Origin: Bolinopsis microptera | Lineage: Eukaryota > Ctenophora > Tentaculata > Lobata > Bolinopsidae | NCBI RefSeq assembly: GCF_026151205.1 | Contig: NC_087080.1 | Coordinates: 1,063,812-1,127,811 of the forward strand | Length of the DNA: 64,000 bases | Direction: 5' to 3' | Shown here: piece by piece, positions 11,426-22,501 of the stretch | Layout of the letters: the number at the start of each line of letters is the position of its first letter | How positions within the stretch are numbered: the stretch's first letter is position 1 | Made by a program: the position numbers and the translations under genes | The notes under the pieces: model-generated | Databases searched by the model: none | What the model saw: the letters and a program-made list of their open reading frames with translations, nothing else | What the model was told of the DNA's origin: nothing

Positions 11426-11521
11426 AGCCGTGTAGAGAAAAAACATATCGGAATGATGCTATGACAAGCTGTGAGATATGTGACGCTGGATTGACACCAA
11501 ACTCTGACAAATCAGCCTGTG
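11426..11521 (+). CDS. Repeat exon type A, copy 4 (divergent)
   Basis: A 96-nt phase-1 exon with acceptor TTGTAG, reading PCREKTYRNDAMTSCEIC. The usual Gly after the second Cys is Arg, so this copy may be drifting, but frame and splice sites are intact. Confidence 0.7.
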
Positions 11522-11682
11522 GTAAGATAACTTTAAAGCTTATAAAATGTAATACTATTGTTATGTTTTAAATTTGAATTAACTGTGCTACAGAATGAAA
11601 ACCGAGGATATTGGTACTCACAATAACTTCTAAATAAGGTAGTTCAAACGAATTGCTGCTTAAAGATTTCCTAATTCTTCAG

Positions 11683-11826
11683 AGTCATGTCCAGCTGGAA
11701 GCTACAAGAACATTGCAATGAACACATGTAAAGAATGTCCTGATAACACGATCAGTTCAGAAGGAGCAGCCTTGTGTACAACTTGTGAACATGGCCAGGA
11801 ACGAAATTTAGGGAGAACAAAATGTG
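11683..11826 (+). CDS. Repeat exon type B, copy 3
   Basis: A 144-nt phase-1 exon, SCPAGSYKNIAMNTCKEC, ending CEHGQERNLGRTKC. Leu-to-His and Ser-to-Leu changes set it apart from copies 1 and 2. Frame and both splice sites are intact. Confidence 0.72.
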
Positions 11827-12156
11827 GTAAGAATTGTTAATAAGAATCGAGCTGAGATGATTATATCTACATAGATGGGCAAAGATAGGATAAGGGTTAA
11901 GACGGGATAAGGATAAGGCGCCATATAGGACTTAGAATCAAGAAGGCAAATTTGTGGTATGAAAAGACAAGAACCGTAAAATTTGGGTGGTAATAATTCT
12001 ATCAAAAAACCGTGGTTGTTTGGATATTTAATTATTCACACATTGTTTTAAATCTAATGTTATTGTAACACATCTAAACTGTACTTAAATACTTATATAA
12101 TAACGATTTTCTTAGCTTCCACTACGATTTGCCAGTTTTAACGTTATTAATGCCAG

Positions 12157-12252
12157 AGCCGTGTGGGGAAGGAAATTATCGGAATGATGCTATGACAAGC
12201 TGTGAGACATGTGAAGCTGGATTGACACCTAACTCTGACAAAACAGCCTGTG
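12157..12252 (+). CDS. Repeat exon type A, copy 5
   Basis: A 96-nt phase-1 exon, PCGEGNYRNDAMTSCETC, acceptor TGCCAG, donor GTAAGA. Frame intact. Confidence 0.72.
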
Positions 12253-12416
12253 GTAAGATAACTTTAAAGCTAATATTTAATATTATTGTTGTGTTTTAAA
12301 TTTAATTAACTGAGCTATAGAATGAAAACCGAGGATATTGGTACTCACAATAACTTCTTAATAATAATAAGGTAGTTCAAAACGAATTGCTGCTTAAAGA
12401 TTTCCTAATTCTTCAG

Positions 12417-12560
12417 AGCCATGTCCAGCTGGAAGCTACAATAACATTGATATGAACACATGTAAAGAATGTCCTGATAACACGATCAGTTCAGAAGGAG
12501 CAGCCTTGTGTACAACTTGTGAACTTGGCCAGGAACGAAACTCAGCGAGAACAACGTGTG
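12417..12560 (+). CDS. Repeat exon type B, copy 4
   Basis: A 144-nt phase-1 exon, PCPAGSYNNIDMNTCKEC, ending NSARTTC with donor GTAAGG. Frame intact. Confidence 0.72.
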
Positions 12561-12846
12561 GTAAGGATTGTTAACAAGATTTTATTATATTAAAATTATT
12601 AATTATTATTAGGGGCTTAGAATCAAGAAGGCAAATTTGTGGTACGAAAAGACAAGAACCGTAAGAGTCTGGGTGGTAATAATTCTATAAAAAAAACCGT
12701 GTTGTGTGGATATTTAATTATTCACCTATTGTTTTAAATCTAATTTAATTGAAATACATCTGAAGTGTACTTATATAATAACGATTTCCTTATCTTCCAC
12801 AACGATTTACCAGTTGTAATAATATATAATAACGTTATAATTCCAG

Positions 12847-12942
12847 AGCCGTGTGGGGAAGGAACATATCGGAATGATGCTATGACAAGCTGTGAGACAT
12901 GTGACGCTGGATGGAAACCAAACACTAACAAAACTGCCTGTG
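12847..12942 (+). CDS. Repeat exon type A, copy 6 (last before the sushi exon)
   Basis: A 96-nt phase-1 exon, PCGEGTYRNDAMTSCETC, continuing GWKPNTNKTAC. The DAGWKP wording differs from the GLTP of the other A copies, so this 3'-most copy may be the older single-copy form. Confidence 0.72.
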
Positions 12943-13196
12943 GTAAGATAACTTTAAATTTTACTTTATTGTTATGTTTTTAATTTAATTTAACTGCGCT
13001 ATAGAATGGTAAATTGTATACAGTATGTAAGACTTGGACCCTAACAAACGATAGTATAGTTATATTTGAGGTTGCTTGAAAGGGTTCGGGTTGGGACAGG
13101 AAAACTAAATCGCGGAACTGCGGAAGAGAACATAAGAAACCGTCAAAATAACCCTTATTAATCAGTTTAACGTGATTTAATATGACATATCGACAG

Positions 13197-13391
13197 TGAG
13201 CTGTACGGGACTGAAGGCTGAGTGGAGAACTGCGATCAGAACAACAACACAGTTCCCAGTAGTCCCAGGAACCGTGGTGGAAGTGAATTGTATTGAATCC
13301 AGAGCTCTCAATAAAGGGAGCAGCGATGTGACCTGCACCTCAGGAACGGAATTTATTTTCGATTTTAATGAACCCGAGTGTATAAATACAG
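13197..13391 (+). CDS. Sushi (CCP) domain exon
   Basis: A 195-nt exon with acceptor CGACAG and donor G/GTATAA, phase 1 on both sides. It reads SCTGLKAEWRTAIRTTTQFP, then VVPGTVVEVNC, DVTCTSGTEFIF and EPEC. Four cysteines and a Gly/Phe pattern in CCP spacing indicate a complement-control-type module, a protein-binding beta fold in secreted and surface proteins. It follows the ephrin-like repeats in phase and probably belongs to the same protein. Confidence 0.72.
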
Positions 13392-13654
13392 GTATAATTG
13401 TAAAAGCGGATATGCTAAATGACCATATCATCACTACAAAATGATAACTAAACTCTTCATACAACCAGGATAGTATCAGCATAACCGACGAAAGGGGGTA
13501 AAATAATGTCTTAAGGGGGAGAGTTGGTTAATGGCTACATTACTATAGAAAACTGATTTATTTAATCTTACAGTTGATGGGCTATGACAAATAGCTCAGA
13601 TGATACTGCAATCTAACTTAGATATCTAAATAAGAAAATGAATGTTGGAGTTTT

Positions 13655-13740
13655 CCGGGTGGAAAAGTATGACAGCAGAAACCCAATACCCATAAGTCCC
13701 CAGAAAAGTTATCGAGGTAACCTGCTCTGAGATCTCAACA
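13655..13740 (+). pseudogene. Decayed second sushi exon
   Basis: Line-by-line similarity to the sushi exon (GGTGGAAAAGTATGACAGC, then ACCCAATACCC and TATCGAGGTAACCTGCTCTG) but with internal stops and no clean splice ends. A dead duplicate of 13197-13391. Confidence 0.55.
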
Positions 13741-15643
13741 CAACAGCATTTGACAAAGCAAAATAAAATGTAAAATCAATTTAAATTCAAAAATTTAACA
13801 AAGAATGCATTTTCTTTCTAACATAGTAAAACACTTTGTTTCATAAATATATTAAATTTAAACTAAAACACTTAATGCAATCGTGAGATGTACGTAGAAT
13901 CTAGCTCAATGTTACAACATAAACCCTTGATAATATAGTCTAGCAAATATTAGATACTAACCGCAAATCCGGTGATTTCCATTTCAAATGACAAAAACCA
14001 GAGGATCTTCATAAGGTCTAATGATAATCTACTCGATCCTATCTCAAGTTATTAATTAACAACCCCAGGAACAATGACGATGATGTATAAAGTCTATGCG
14101 AATGTCGACAGAATAGAGATGAACAGGAAGAAAGAGAGAGAATATCACCTCCAATTAATCTATGAGAATTCAAGGTTAGTAAGAAAAATGTCCACTTAAA
14201 GTGTTTGTTTTTTTTCGTCATATACTGCAACACTTCTATTGTGCTGAATTCCTAAAATTCAATTGCTCTTTAAAACACATTGCTATTATCTAAATTATTT
14301 TCAATTTAACTGTGACCAAATTTTACATTTTGAACATGAACCGTGTTGATTACCAGAAATTACATGTACAATACCAGAAATAATGTGTCACTCAGCAATC
14401 AAATCACCATTTCAGAATACAGATTACAGAAACGAGCTTCATGGCATTGATAAGTGATGAATACCCTGAAAAAAGACACATAACTCCATCACTGTGAGAC
14501 ATATTTGTGTTTTTAAACATTCATAAAAATTATTCAATGTTAAATACATATTATTTATAAATATGTATTTAACATTAAATTAAATTCAAAATCTATTCAA
14601 AGATTTAACAAAGGTTTGATGTATTGCTATTATATCATATTATAACAATTTGTTTCAGACCCTTACTCAGTAGGAACGAACCTTTCAACTGAAAAGATGT
14701 GAATCCTTTGTTGACCATTTTATGAGCTGTGAGCAGTAAGTACAAGATACGGAGGATTACTCTTTTCGTTGAAATCTTTCAAAAAACTGCTCAATCAATA
14801 TCCAAAAAATGTTAACATTATTAGGCTTATTTTAATACTTCTCATACAAAGTTACAACAAAGTCTTCATGTTATGTATCCTGGGTTTGGACAGGATAATA
14901 TTACCCGCTTAAAATATTTCCATCGCGTTACATAATACTCAATAAATGTAATAGATTTGTAGTGTTGTAATTAGTTTTGAACTGCTGAAGTTTATCCAGC
15001 CCTGATATATAACAACCTTAGAAAAGCAAACTTATTTGCCTTCGTTTTTAAACCTACTTTCAGCTTTTATCAGCAGCTACAATTACGGTACGTACCTATA
15101 CTTAATACGTAGAATCTAGTCAATTGTAATAACATACGCCATTGATAGCTTGGTGATATTGTCTAGTAAATATTAGAAACTGACTGGAAATCCGGTGCTT
15201 TCCATTTCAAATGGCAAAAGCGAGAAGATCTTTATATCGTCAATTAATGATAATTTACTCTTATTTTAAGTTATTGATAACCAACTCCAGGAACGAAGAT
15301 GATGCTGTATAGAGACTATACGAATGTTCAACAGGAAGAAAGAGAGGATATCAGCTTCAACCAGTTCAACGAGAATCAAAGGTTAGTAAAAAATGACCCT
15401 TTTTAAGTGCTTTTTTTCGTGATAACACTTCTATTTTTGACGGCCCCAACGTTAATGTGGCTCCTGCTATGTGTTGGTTCAGCCGAATTAATTATTATGT
15501 AATCAAGTTTATTTTTCTCGTTAGTTGTCATCCGGCCAAACATTATGCAACTTATATTGCAGTACCATTTATCAATTAGTATATCAAAATATGTCATTGT
15601 ATTTTTGCATGGCTGAAATGTAACGCTTGATTTATATATACTA

Positions 15644-15957
15644 GCAGGAACCCGTCTTACCCTAAAGTGGTGTCAAGACTCGAGAGACTAAAATAATTAT
15701 TACCTATTTAATTCGCGTTTTTGACACCACTTAAGAGTCCAAATTTTGGGCACTAAAATTATTATTCCTTGGCCAATTTTTTATTTTTTCTTGCTGATTC
15801 GAAGGCCATTAAAGCATTTGACTCAGTCAAAAAAGTTTCAGTTGTATATCTTTTACGGTTTTTGCGGAAAGTCGCGTTAAAGTTGATGCCGTGGTGTCAG
15901 TAAAATGGCACGGATATATACACATATATATATCGTCTCGCTTTATATATAGTAAGA
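15644..15957 (+). mobile_element. ~310-bp interspersed element, copy 1
   Basis: It begins ACTAGCAGGAACCCGTCT and ends TCGTCTCGCTTTATATATAG. Middle landmarks are TAAAGTGGTGTCAAGACTCG, TTGACACCACTT and TGCGGAAAGTCGCGTTAAAG. Related copies lie at 42304, 42906, 48284 (inverted) and 56489. Noncoding. The ATATCGTCTCGC end also occurs beside the Penelope fragment at 21.7 kb. Confidence 0.8.
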
Positions 15958-17876
15958 TATAATAATTAATTCAATTTTCAAATAAAAAATTGTGCTGAAT
16001 TCCTAAAATTCAATTGCTGTTTGATACACACATTGAAATTATCTAACTTATTTTGAACTTGACTGTGAACAAATTTACTTTCGCATTTTGAACATGAACT
16101 GTGCTGATTACCAGAAATAACATGTACAATACAAAATAATATTTTGTTAAATATTAAAAATTTAACAAAATTTTGATGTTTTGCTATTATATCATATTAT
16201 AACAATTTATTTCAGACCCTTACTCAGTAGGAACAAACCTTTCAACTGACAAAACAAAATGTGAACCCTTTGTAAACCTTGTTAGGCAGCTGTGAGTAGT
16301 AAGTACAAGAAGTGAAAAATATTCTTCTCGTTTAAATTTTTGTACAAACTGTTCAATAATTATTATTTTATGAAATGTGATCATTTCTACTTTTACGTTC
16401 CGAACACGAAATGTGGTGTTTACCAAAAACTACATAATAACAGATTTTTGTCACTCGACCATTTCAGAATCCAGGAACGAGCCTCATGATATTGAAACGA
16501 AGATCTCGAGAAAAGACACCGACCTCCACCACTGTGAGATACTGCTGTAACCAGGCAATTTCACTAGTATCAACCTACCACTGAAGATGGTAAACATTGT
16601 ACACCGTACCAAACGGTAACTGGTGTCCTTTTTAACTTTTTGAGAAATGCAACCGATTGATAAATGGAATCGGATTAATCATTTTGAACTTTTTCATAAA
16701 TCTGCATGTATTGCTATTATATCATATTATAACAATTTATTTCAGACCCTTACTCGGTAGGAACGAACCTTTCAGCTGACAAAACAAAATGTGAACCTTT
16801 TGTAAACCTTGTTAGGCAGCTGTGATAGTAAGTACAAGAAGTGAAAAATATTCTTCTCGGTTAAATTTTTGTACAAACTGTTCAATAATTATTATTTCAT
16901 GAAATGTGATCATTTCTACTTTTACATTCCGAACACGAAATGTGGTGTTTACCAAAAACTACATAATAACAAATTTTTGTCACTCGACCATTAAAAAATC
17001 CAGGAACGAGTCTCATGATATTGAAATGAAGATCACGAGAAAAGACACAGACCTCCGCCACTATGAGATACTGCTATAACCAGATATTTTAAGCTATCTT
17101 AAATCTTAATGAACAATTTGATGAGTAATAGTATCAACCTACCACTGAAGATGGTAAACATTGTACACCGTACCGAACAGTAGAACCGTCGTGCCTTTTC
17201 ACATTTTAAGAAATGCAACCGATTGATAGATGGAACCGGATTAATCATTTTGAACGTTTTCATAAATCTGCATTTATTGCTATTATATCATATTATAACA
17301 ATTTATTTCAGACCCTTACTCAGTAGGAACGAACCTTTCAACTGACAAAACAAATGTGAACCCTTTGTAAACCGTTTTAGGCAGCTGTGAATAGTAAGTT
17401 AAAGTACAAGAAGTGAAAAGTATTCTTCTCGTTTAAATTTTTCTACAAACTGTTCAATAATTATTATTTCATGAAATTTGATCATTTCTACTTTTACGTT
17501 CCGAACACGAAATGTAGTGTTTACCAAAAACTACATAATAACAGATTTTTGTCACGCTACCATTTCAGAATCCAGGAACGAGCCTCATGAAATTGAAATG
17601 AAGATCACGAGAAAAGACACAGACCTCCGCCACTGTGAGATACTGCTGTAACCAGATATTTTAAGCTATCTTAATGAACAATTTGACTAGTAATAGTATC
17701 AACCTACCACTGAAGATGGTAAACATTGTGCACCGTACCGAACAGTAGAACCGGTGTCCCTTTTAACATTTTAAGAAATGCAACCGATTGATAGATGGAA
17801 CCGGATTAATCATTTTGAACGTTTTCATAAATCTGCATTTATTGCTACTATATCATATTATAACAATTTATTTCAG

Positions 17877-17956
17877 ACCCTTACTCAGTAGGAACGAACC
17901 TTTCAACTGACAAAACAAAATGTGAACCCTTTGTAAACCTTGTTAGGCAGCTGTGA
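17877..17956 (+). CDS. Best copy of terminal-exon-like block C
   Basis: After TTATTTCAG the frame reads (D)PYSVGTNLSTDKTKCEPFVN and stops at TGA (17954-17956). The start phase fits the upstream sushi exon's donor, where G plus AC makes Asp. It could be an alternative last exon adding a short C-terminus. Several near-identical copies compete, so use in mRNA is uncertain. Confidence 0.4.
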
Positions 17957-18128
17957 ATAGTAAGTACAAGAAGTGAAAAATATTCTTCTCGTTTAAATTT
18001 TTGTACAAACTGTTCAATAATCATTATTTCATGAAATGTGATCATTTCTACTTTTACGTTCCGAACACGAAATATGGTGTTTACCAAAAACTACATAATA
18101 ACAGATTTTTGTCACTTGACCATTTCAG

Positions 18129-18211
18129 AATCCAGGAACGAGCCTCATGATATTGAAATGAAGATCACGAAAAAAGACAAGGACCTCCGCCACTGTGAGA
18201 TACTGCTGTAA
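18129..18211 (+). CDS. Best copy of terminal-exon-like block D
   Basis: After CATTTCAG the frame reads (E)SRNEPHDIEMKITRKD, then LRHCEILL and TAA. Phase 1 start as for block C. Conserved between unit copies at the amino-acid level apart from single changes. It may be another alternative terminal exon or a dead duplicate. Confidence 0.35.
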
Positions 18212-18309
18212 CCAGACATTTTAAGCTATCTTAATGAACAATTTGACTAGTAATAGTATCAACCTACCACTGAGGATGGTAAACATTGTACACCGTACCG
18301 AACGATTGA

Positions 18310-19105
18310 TAAATGGAACCGGATTAATCATTTTAAACGTTTTCATAAATCTGCATGTATTGCTATTATATCAATGAAACTAATAAATCAATGAAACTAA
18401 TAAATCAATGTTTTAGCTCATTTTACAAAGTCAAATATTTAAAACAATTAAAATTGTATAGTGCTCAATTTGTAAATGACTAGTTGATCTTTGCTATTGG
18501 AAGTTTGTCAAGGACTGGCAGCTAGCGGGGCAAGGAATGCACGGGCTTAGGGGCTTTTGTGCACACCAGAACACTAGCTCGGTAGATTTTTGGAAACTAG
18601 AAGGACTGAAAACTAAAATTGTTTTTGATGGAGGCTGAGGCATGTTTTTGAGAGGGACGGTATAATAGCTTGTGGTAACAACTGGCCTTTACTTTAATAG
18701 GATGAAGTTTTAGTTTTAGGACAGGAAGAAGGCATTAAGAAGATTTGCTCTTTGTTTACAAGGCAGAATATAAGCAATGTTGGTTATAATATGTATCAAT
18801 ATCTAGATCTTCGTTTATCAATTTTCACTAAATGGGTTTAAAATTTTAATAGGGAGGGAAATTCATCAACTTTATTAAGTACCTATCAAAAATAAATCTT
18901 ATATCAATGTAATATATTAAAAATCATAATCCTAAGTCTAATAATAAATCTGTTAAAAACACTTTCTCACTACACTGCGCTCACACACGTTAGTAAGACA
19001 AAGGAAAATGCACACCCAGCTAATTTTCAATTTCAAGATAATCATTTTGGATGTGTGGACCCTAGGGTAGACTTAATGTCAAAATTTAGATTAGAGCATT
19101 CACAT
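18310..19105. other. Unique sequence interrupting the 566-bp array; no gene seen
   Basis: The array breaks off at about 18310 and resumes at about 19110. The sequence between is not similar to the units, has no convincing frame and no terminal repeats. Confidence 0.5.
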
Positions 19106-20170
19106 ATCATATTATAACAATTTATTTCAGACCCTTACTCAGTAGGAACGAACCTTTCAACTGACAAAACAAAATGTGAACCCTTTGTAAACCTTTTTAG
19201 GCAGCTGTGAATAGTAAGTTAAAGTACAAGAAGTAAAAAGTATTCTTCTCGTTTAAATTTTTCTACAAACTGTTCAATAATCATTATTTCATGAAATGTG
19301 ATCATTTCTACTTTTACGTTCCGAACACGAAATGTAGTGTTTACCAAAAACTACATAATAACAGATTTTTGTCACGCTACCATTTCAGAATCCAGGAACG
19401 TGCCTCATGATATTGAAATGAAGATCACGAGAAAAGACACAGACCTCCGCCACTGTGAGATACTGCTGTAACCAGATATTTTAAGCTATCTTAATGAACA
19501 ATTTGACTAGTAATAGTATCAACCTACCACTGAAGATGGTAAACATTGTGCACCGTACCGAACAGTAGAACCGGTGTCCCTTTTAACATTTTAAGAAATG
19601 CAACCGATTGATAGATGGAACCGGATTAATCATTTTGAACGTTTTCATAAATCTGCATTTCTTGCTACTATATCATATTATAACAATTTATTTCAGACCC
19701 TTACTCAGTAGGAACGAACCTTTCAACTGACAAAACAAAATGTGAACCCTTTGTAAACCTTGTTAGGCAGCTGTGAATAGTAAGTACAAGAAGTGAAAAA
19801 TATTCTTCTCGTTTAAATTTTTGTACAAACTGTTCAATAATTATTATTTCATGAAATGTGATCATTTCTACTTTTACGTTCCGAACACGAAATATCAAAT
19901 ATGGTGTTTACCAAAAACTACATAATAACAGATTTTTGTCACTCGACCATTTCAGAATCCAGGAACGAGCCTCATGATATTGAAATGAAGATCACGAAAA
20001 AAGACAAGGACCTCCGCCACTGTGACATACTGCTGTAACCAGACATTTTAAGCTATCTTAATGAACAATTTGACTAGTAATAGTATCAACCTACCACTGA
20101 GGATGGTAAACATTGTACACCGTACCGAACAGTAGAACCGGTGTCCCTTTTAACATTTTAAGAAATGCAA

Positions 20171-20811
20171 CCGATTGATAAATGGAATCGGATTTTTTTG
20201 AGAGATAACTTTCAATCATTTTGAACGTTTTTATTAATCGGCATTCACCGAGAAATTTAGAGATTTATTTTGAAATTTAAAAAATAAATGTTGTGTGGAG
20301 TGTGATTATTTTCTTTAAGGTGTGTATTATTACTTACCCTTTTTAACTGATGTTTTTTAAATAATTAATTTAAATAGATTTTACTTTACAATTTACATTA
20401 CTTTTTTAAAGTATTAATTTAAAAGCACATAGTTGTATTACTTTTGACTTTTCAGTTTTACATTACTTCGTTAGTAATGACTACGATTTGTTTCAAACAG
20501 GTGCAATAATTAAATGTGTAATCTCACAACTCTCTTCCGAATAAAACATTTCAGAAAGGCCATAAAATAATACATCATATACATATAATAAAAAAATAAT
20601 TAATTTAACAAGGTACTGTAAGTGCTTCTAAACTCACCATTTAAACAAAATGCCACTCTAAGACCCAAAATTAGTGGCTCACGAAATGAACTTATTGGCC
20701 AAAATTAAAGAGTGAGAAAATATTCTGTTTAAATCATTTATGGCAGAAATCGACCACAATATTGCGTAAGTTACTATTTGATAATCTCAACGAGATACTA
20801 TTTAGATTATT
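20171..20811. other. AT-rich spacer, no gene seen
   Basis: Long runs of A/T, no frame above background, no RNA-like structure recognised. Confidence 0.5.
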
Positions 20812-21345
20812 ATGCTAATTATGGTTAATTTACTAATTTCACTAATTATAATAATTTTGCTAATTATAATGATTTTGTTAGTTATATTAGTTTTGCTAAT
20901 TATACTAATTTTGCTAATTACACTAATTTCGCTAATTACACTAATTTTGCTAATTATACTAATTTCTTTAATTACACTAATTTTGTTAATAACACTAATT
21001 TTTCTAATTATACTAATTTTTCTAATTACACTAATTTTTCTAATTATACTAATTTTGCTAATTATACTAATTTTGCTAATCAACTAATTTTGCTTATTAT
21101 ACTAATTTTGCTAATTATGTTGATTATGGTAATTATACTAATTCTGATAATTTAACTAAATATGCTAATTATATTAATAATGCTAAATTAACTAATTAAT
21201 CCAATGATACCAATTTTGCTAATTATACTAATTATACCAGTTATACTAATTTTGCTAATTATTCTAATCATACTGATCATAATAATTATAATAATTATAT
21301 TTATTGTACTAATTAAACTAATTGACTTAATTACACTAATTATAG
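20812..21345. repeat. Degenerate AT-rich tandem repeat
   Basis: Repeats of CTAATTNTRCTAATTATA type (9/18-bp periodicity). It resumes after the Penelope fragment at about 21757-21845. It reads as long Ile/Leu-rich frames on both strands, which are artefacts of the period. Confidence 0.85.
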
Positions 21346-21757
21346 TTGGCCTGTGGAGATCAACTTCTGCTCTGCAGCACTTAATAAATGCCTCGAGTGC
21401 AGGGTTTTTACATGATTCAAAAGTACGTGATGATTCGGCCTTGATGAGGCAGCGCTCCATGTCAGTAACTCTTCTATCTGCTTTGTTGGGTCCAAATTTG
21501 AAGCTATCAAAAACAACTTTGGCTCTCATTTTGGAAAACCATGTACACAAATCGTTCTCGAAGCGACTCAGATCTGGTAGGGGAGGTGTAGGTGCAAACT
21601 TATGAGACAAGAAGAAGACATATAGTTGCTCTTCGGTGAGCTCCTTGTCTGTAAGGTTAACAACTGTTCTGGACATGTTTTCCATTGACAAGTCTTCTAC
21701 CTTCGGAAGGGTGCCTTTATATATATATATATCGTCTCGCTTTATATATAGTAAGAT
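21346..21757 (-). mobile_element. 5' fragment of a Penelope-like element
   Basis: The minus-strand frame reads SRTVVNLTDKELTEEQLYVF, then LSHKFAPTPPLPDLSRFENDL and VFDSFKFGPNK. The 'L+DKELTEEQ..L+.G.KF.PTP' wording is typical of the region before the reverse transcriptase in Penelope-like elements. No RT or endonuclease follows, so the copy is truncated. Upstream of the frame is CTTACTATATATAAAGCGAG, the same end as the ~310-bp elements. The flanking AT repeat is near-identical over ~43 bp on both sides and may be a long target duplication. Confidence 0.65.
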
Positions 21758-22104
21758 TATCCTTATTGTATTAATTAAACTAATTGAATTAATTACACTT
21801 ATTATAATAATTATACCAATTTAAATACTTATTATACTAATTCAAATTCTATTTATACTGTTTACTCACCACAATGATTTTAATATGGATGCATATGGTG
21901 TTACTCAGACTCCAGCTCCAATTAAAACCGTAGTCTTGTACTTGAATATGTCCTGAGTTCATAAAATGTAAGGTGAAACTCACAGGTTTCTCGTGAATAA
22001 TAGCTGATACATCCTTATCGATTATTCTTTGGTTGACTGGTTGGGCTATGAGTTCATTATAGGATATAAAGCAAGTCGAGTTTGTACAGAAAATGTGGAT
22101 TGAC

Positions 22105-22206
22105 ATCCGATGGTGTCCCATAAGGTCCATCAACTGCTATCTTAAAGTTCAGCTCTACTCTCTTTCCCTCTTTGGTAGTTTTGTCTTTAGAATGCATAAT
22201 GACCGG
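22105..22206 (-). pseudogene. NADPH oxidase exon, NADPH-domain entry (KIAVDGPYGTPS)
   Basis: After acceptor CTGTAG the minus strand reads PVIMHSKDKTTKEGKR, VELNF, then KIAVDGPYGTPSD. This matches the 'KIAVDGPFG' turn that links the FAD and NADPH lobes in NOX enzymes. The donor at GAT/GTCAAT is weak, so the low-coordinate end is uncertain. Its start phase does not match the end of the preceding exon, so an exon between is missing or the copy is damaged. The following NADPH-binding exons (GAGIGVTPF-type) are not found further along. Confidence 0.5.
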
Positions 22207-22392
22207 CTACAGCTTTCAGTAGGGAAGCTGTATAAATAATTGGGTTAGGTAATATGTTTAGTTTTCTTCAAACTATGTCTCCAAAACTAAACGAAAGCTT
22301 AAAAAGATAAACTGGAGAGAACAGGACATATCAATTGACACAACAATACAATTTACTACTAACACCAGGTAAACATCTTGGTAATAACTCAC

Positions 22393-22501
22393 TTGTCCGA
22401 TTTCCTGATATGCACGGAGAGATAGTCCTCTTCAGGAGCCGACGTTAGGATGAAGGGATGCCACTCAAATATAGACAACTCACTACTTGCAGGAAGACAT
22501 A
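22393..22501 (-). pseudogene. NADPH oxidase FAD-binding exon, the only complete copy (one base missing)
   Basis: After CTCCCCAG the minus strand starts YVFLQ. It then continues, one base out of register, as [20 protein letters not shown] and [11 protein letters not shown] before donor GTGAGT. HPF(T)LTSAPEED is the FAD-contact motif of NOX/ferric-reductase enzymes. Compared with the repeated units, one base is absent near 22490 (TGCAAGTAG instead of TGCAATGTAG), which breaks the frame and leads to an early stop. This is the last unit of the 77-bp array and the only one that runs on into the rest of the exon. Confidence 0.75.

Larger units (their letters stand above)
14410..20170 (+). repeat. 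Tandem ~566-bp units carrying terminal-exon-like blocks
   Basis: Seven copies of a conserved block starting TTTCAG/ACCCTTACTC lie near 14657, 16215, 16745, 17310, 17876, 19130 and 19696; several are spaced 530-566 bp. Each unit has three coding-like blocks. C is acceptor plus a 25-residue frame to TGA. D is acceptor CATTTCAG plus a 27-residue frame to TAA. E is a frame reading TTEDGKHCTPYRTVEPV. C and D start in phase 1 and fit the sushi exon's donor. Some copies are damaged: 17310 lacks one A in C, 16998 has lost the D acceptor, and 14660 is frame-shifted. Whether any is spliced into the gene cannot be seen here. Confidence 0.7.

Noticed and set aside
15644-15957. Hammerhead ribozyme in the ~310-bp element
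   Set aside because: Looked for CTGATGA and CGAAAC cores on both strands; not found in order.
16220-19898. Minus-strand frames of about 65 codons repeated three times
   Set aside because: Shadows of the 566-bp units; the plus strand has splice-bounded blocks that explain the conservation better.
20802-21345. Ile/Leu-rich open frames on both strands
   Set aside because: Artefact of the AT-rich period.
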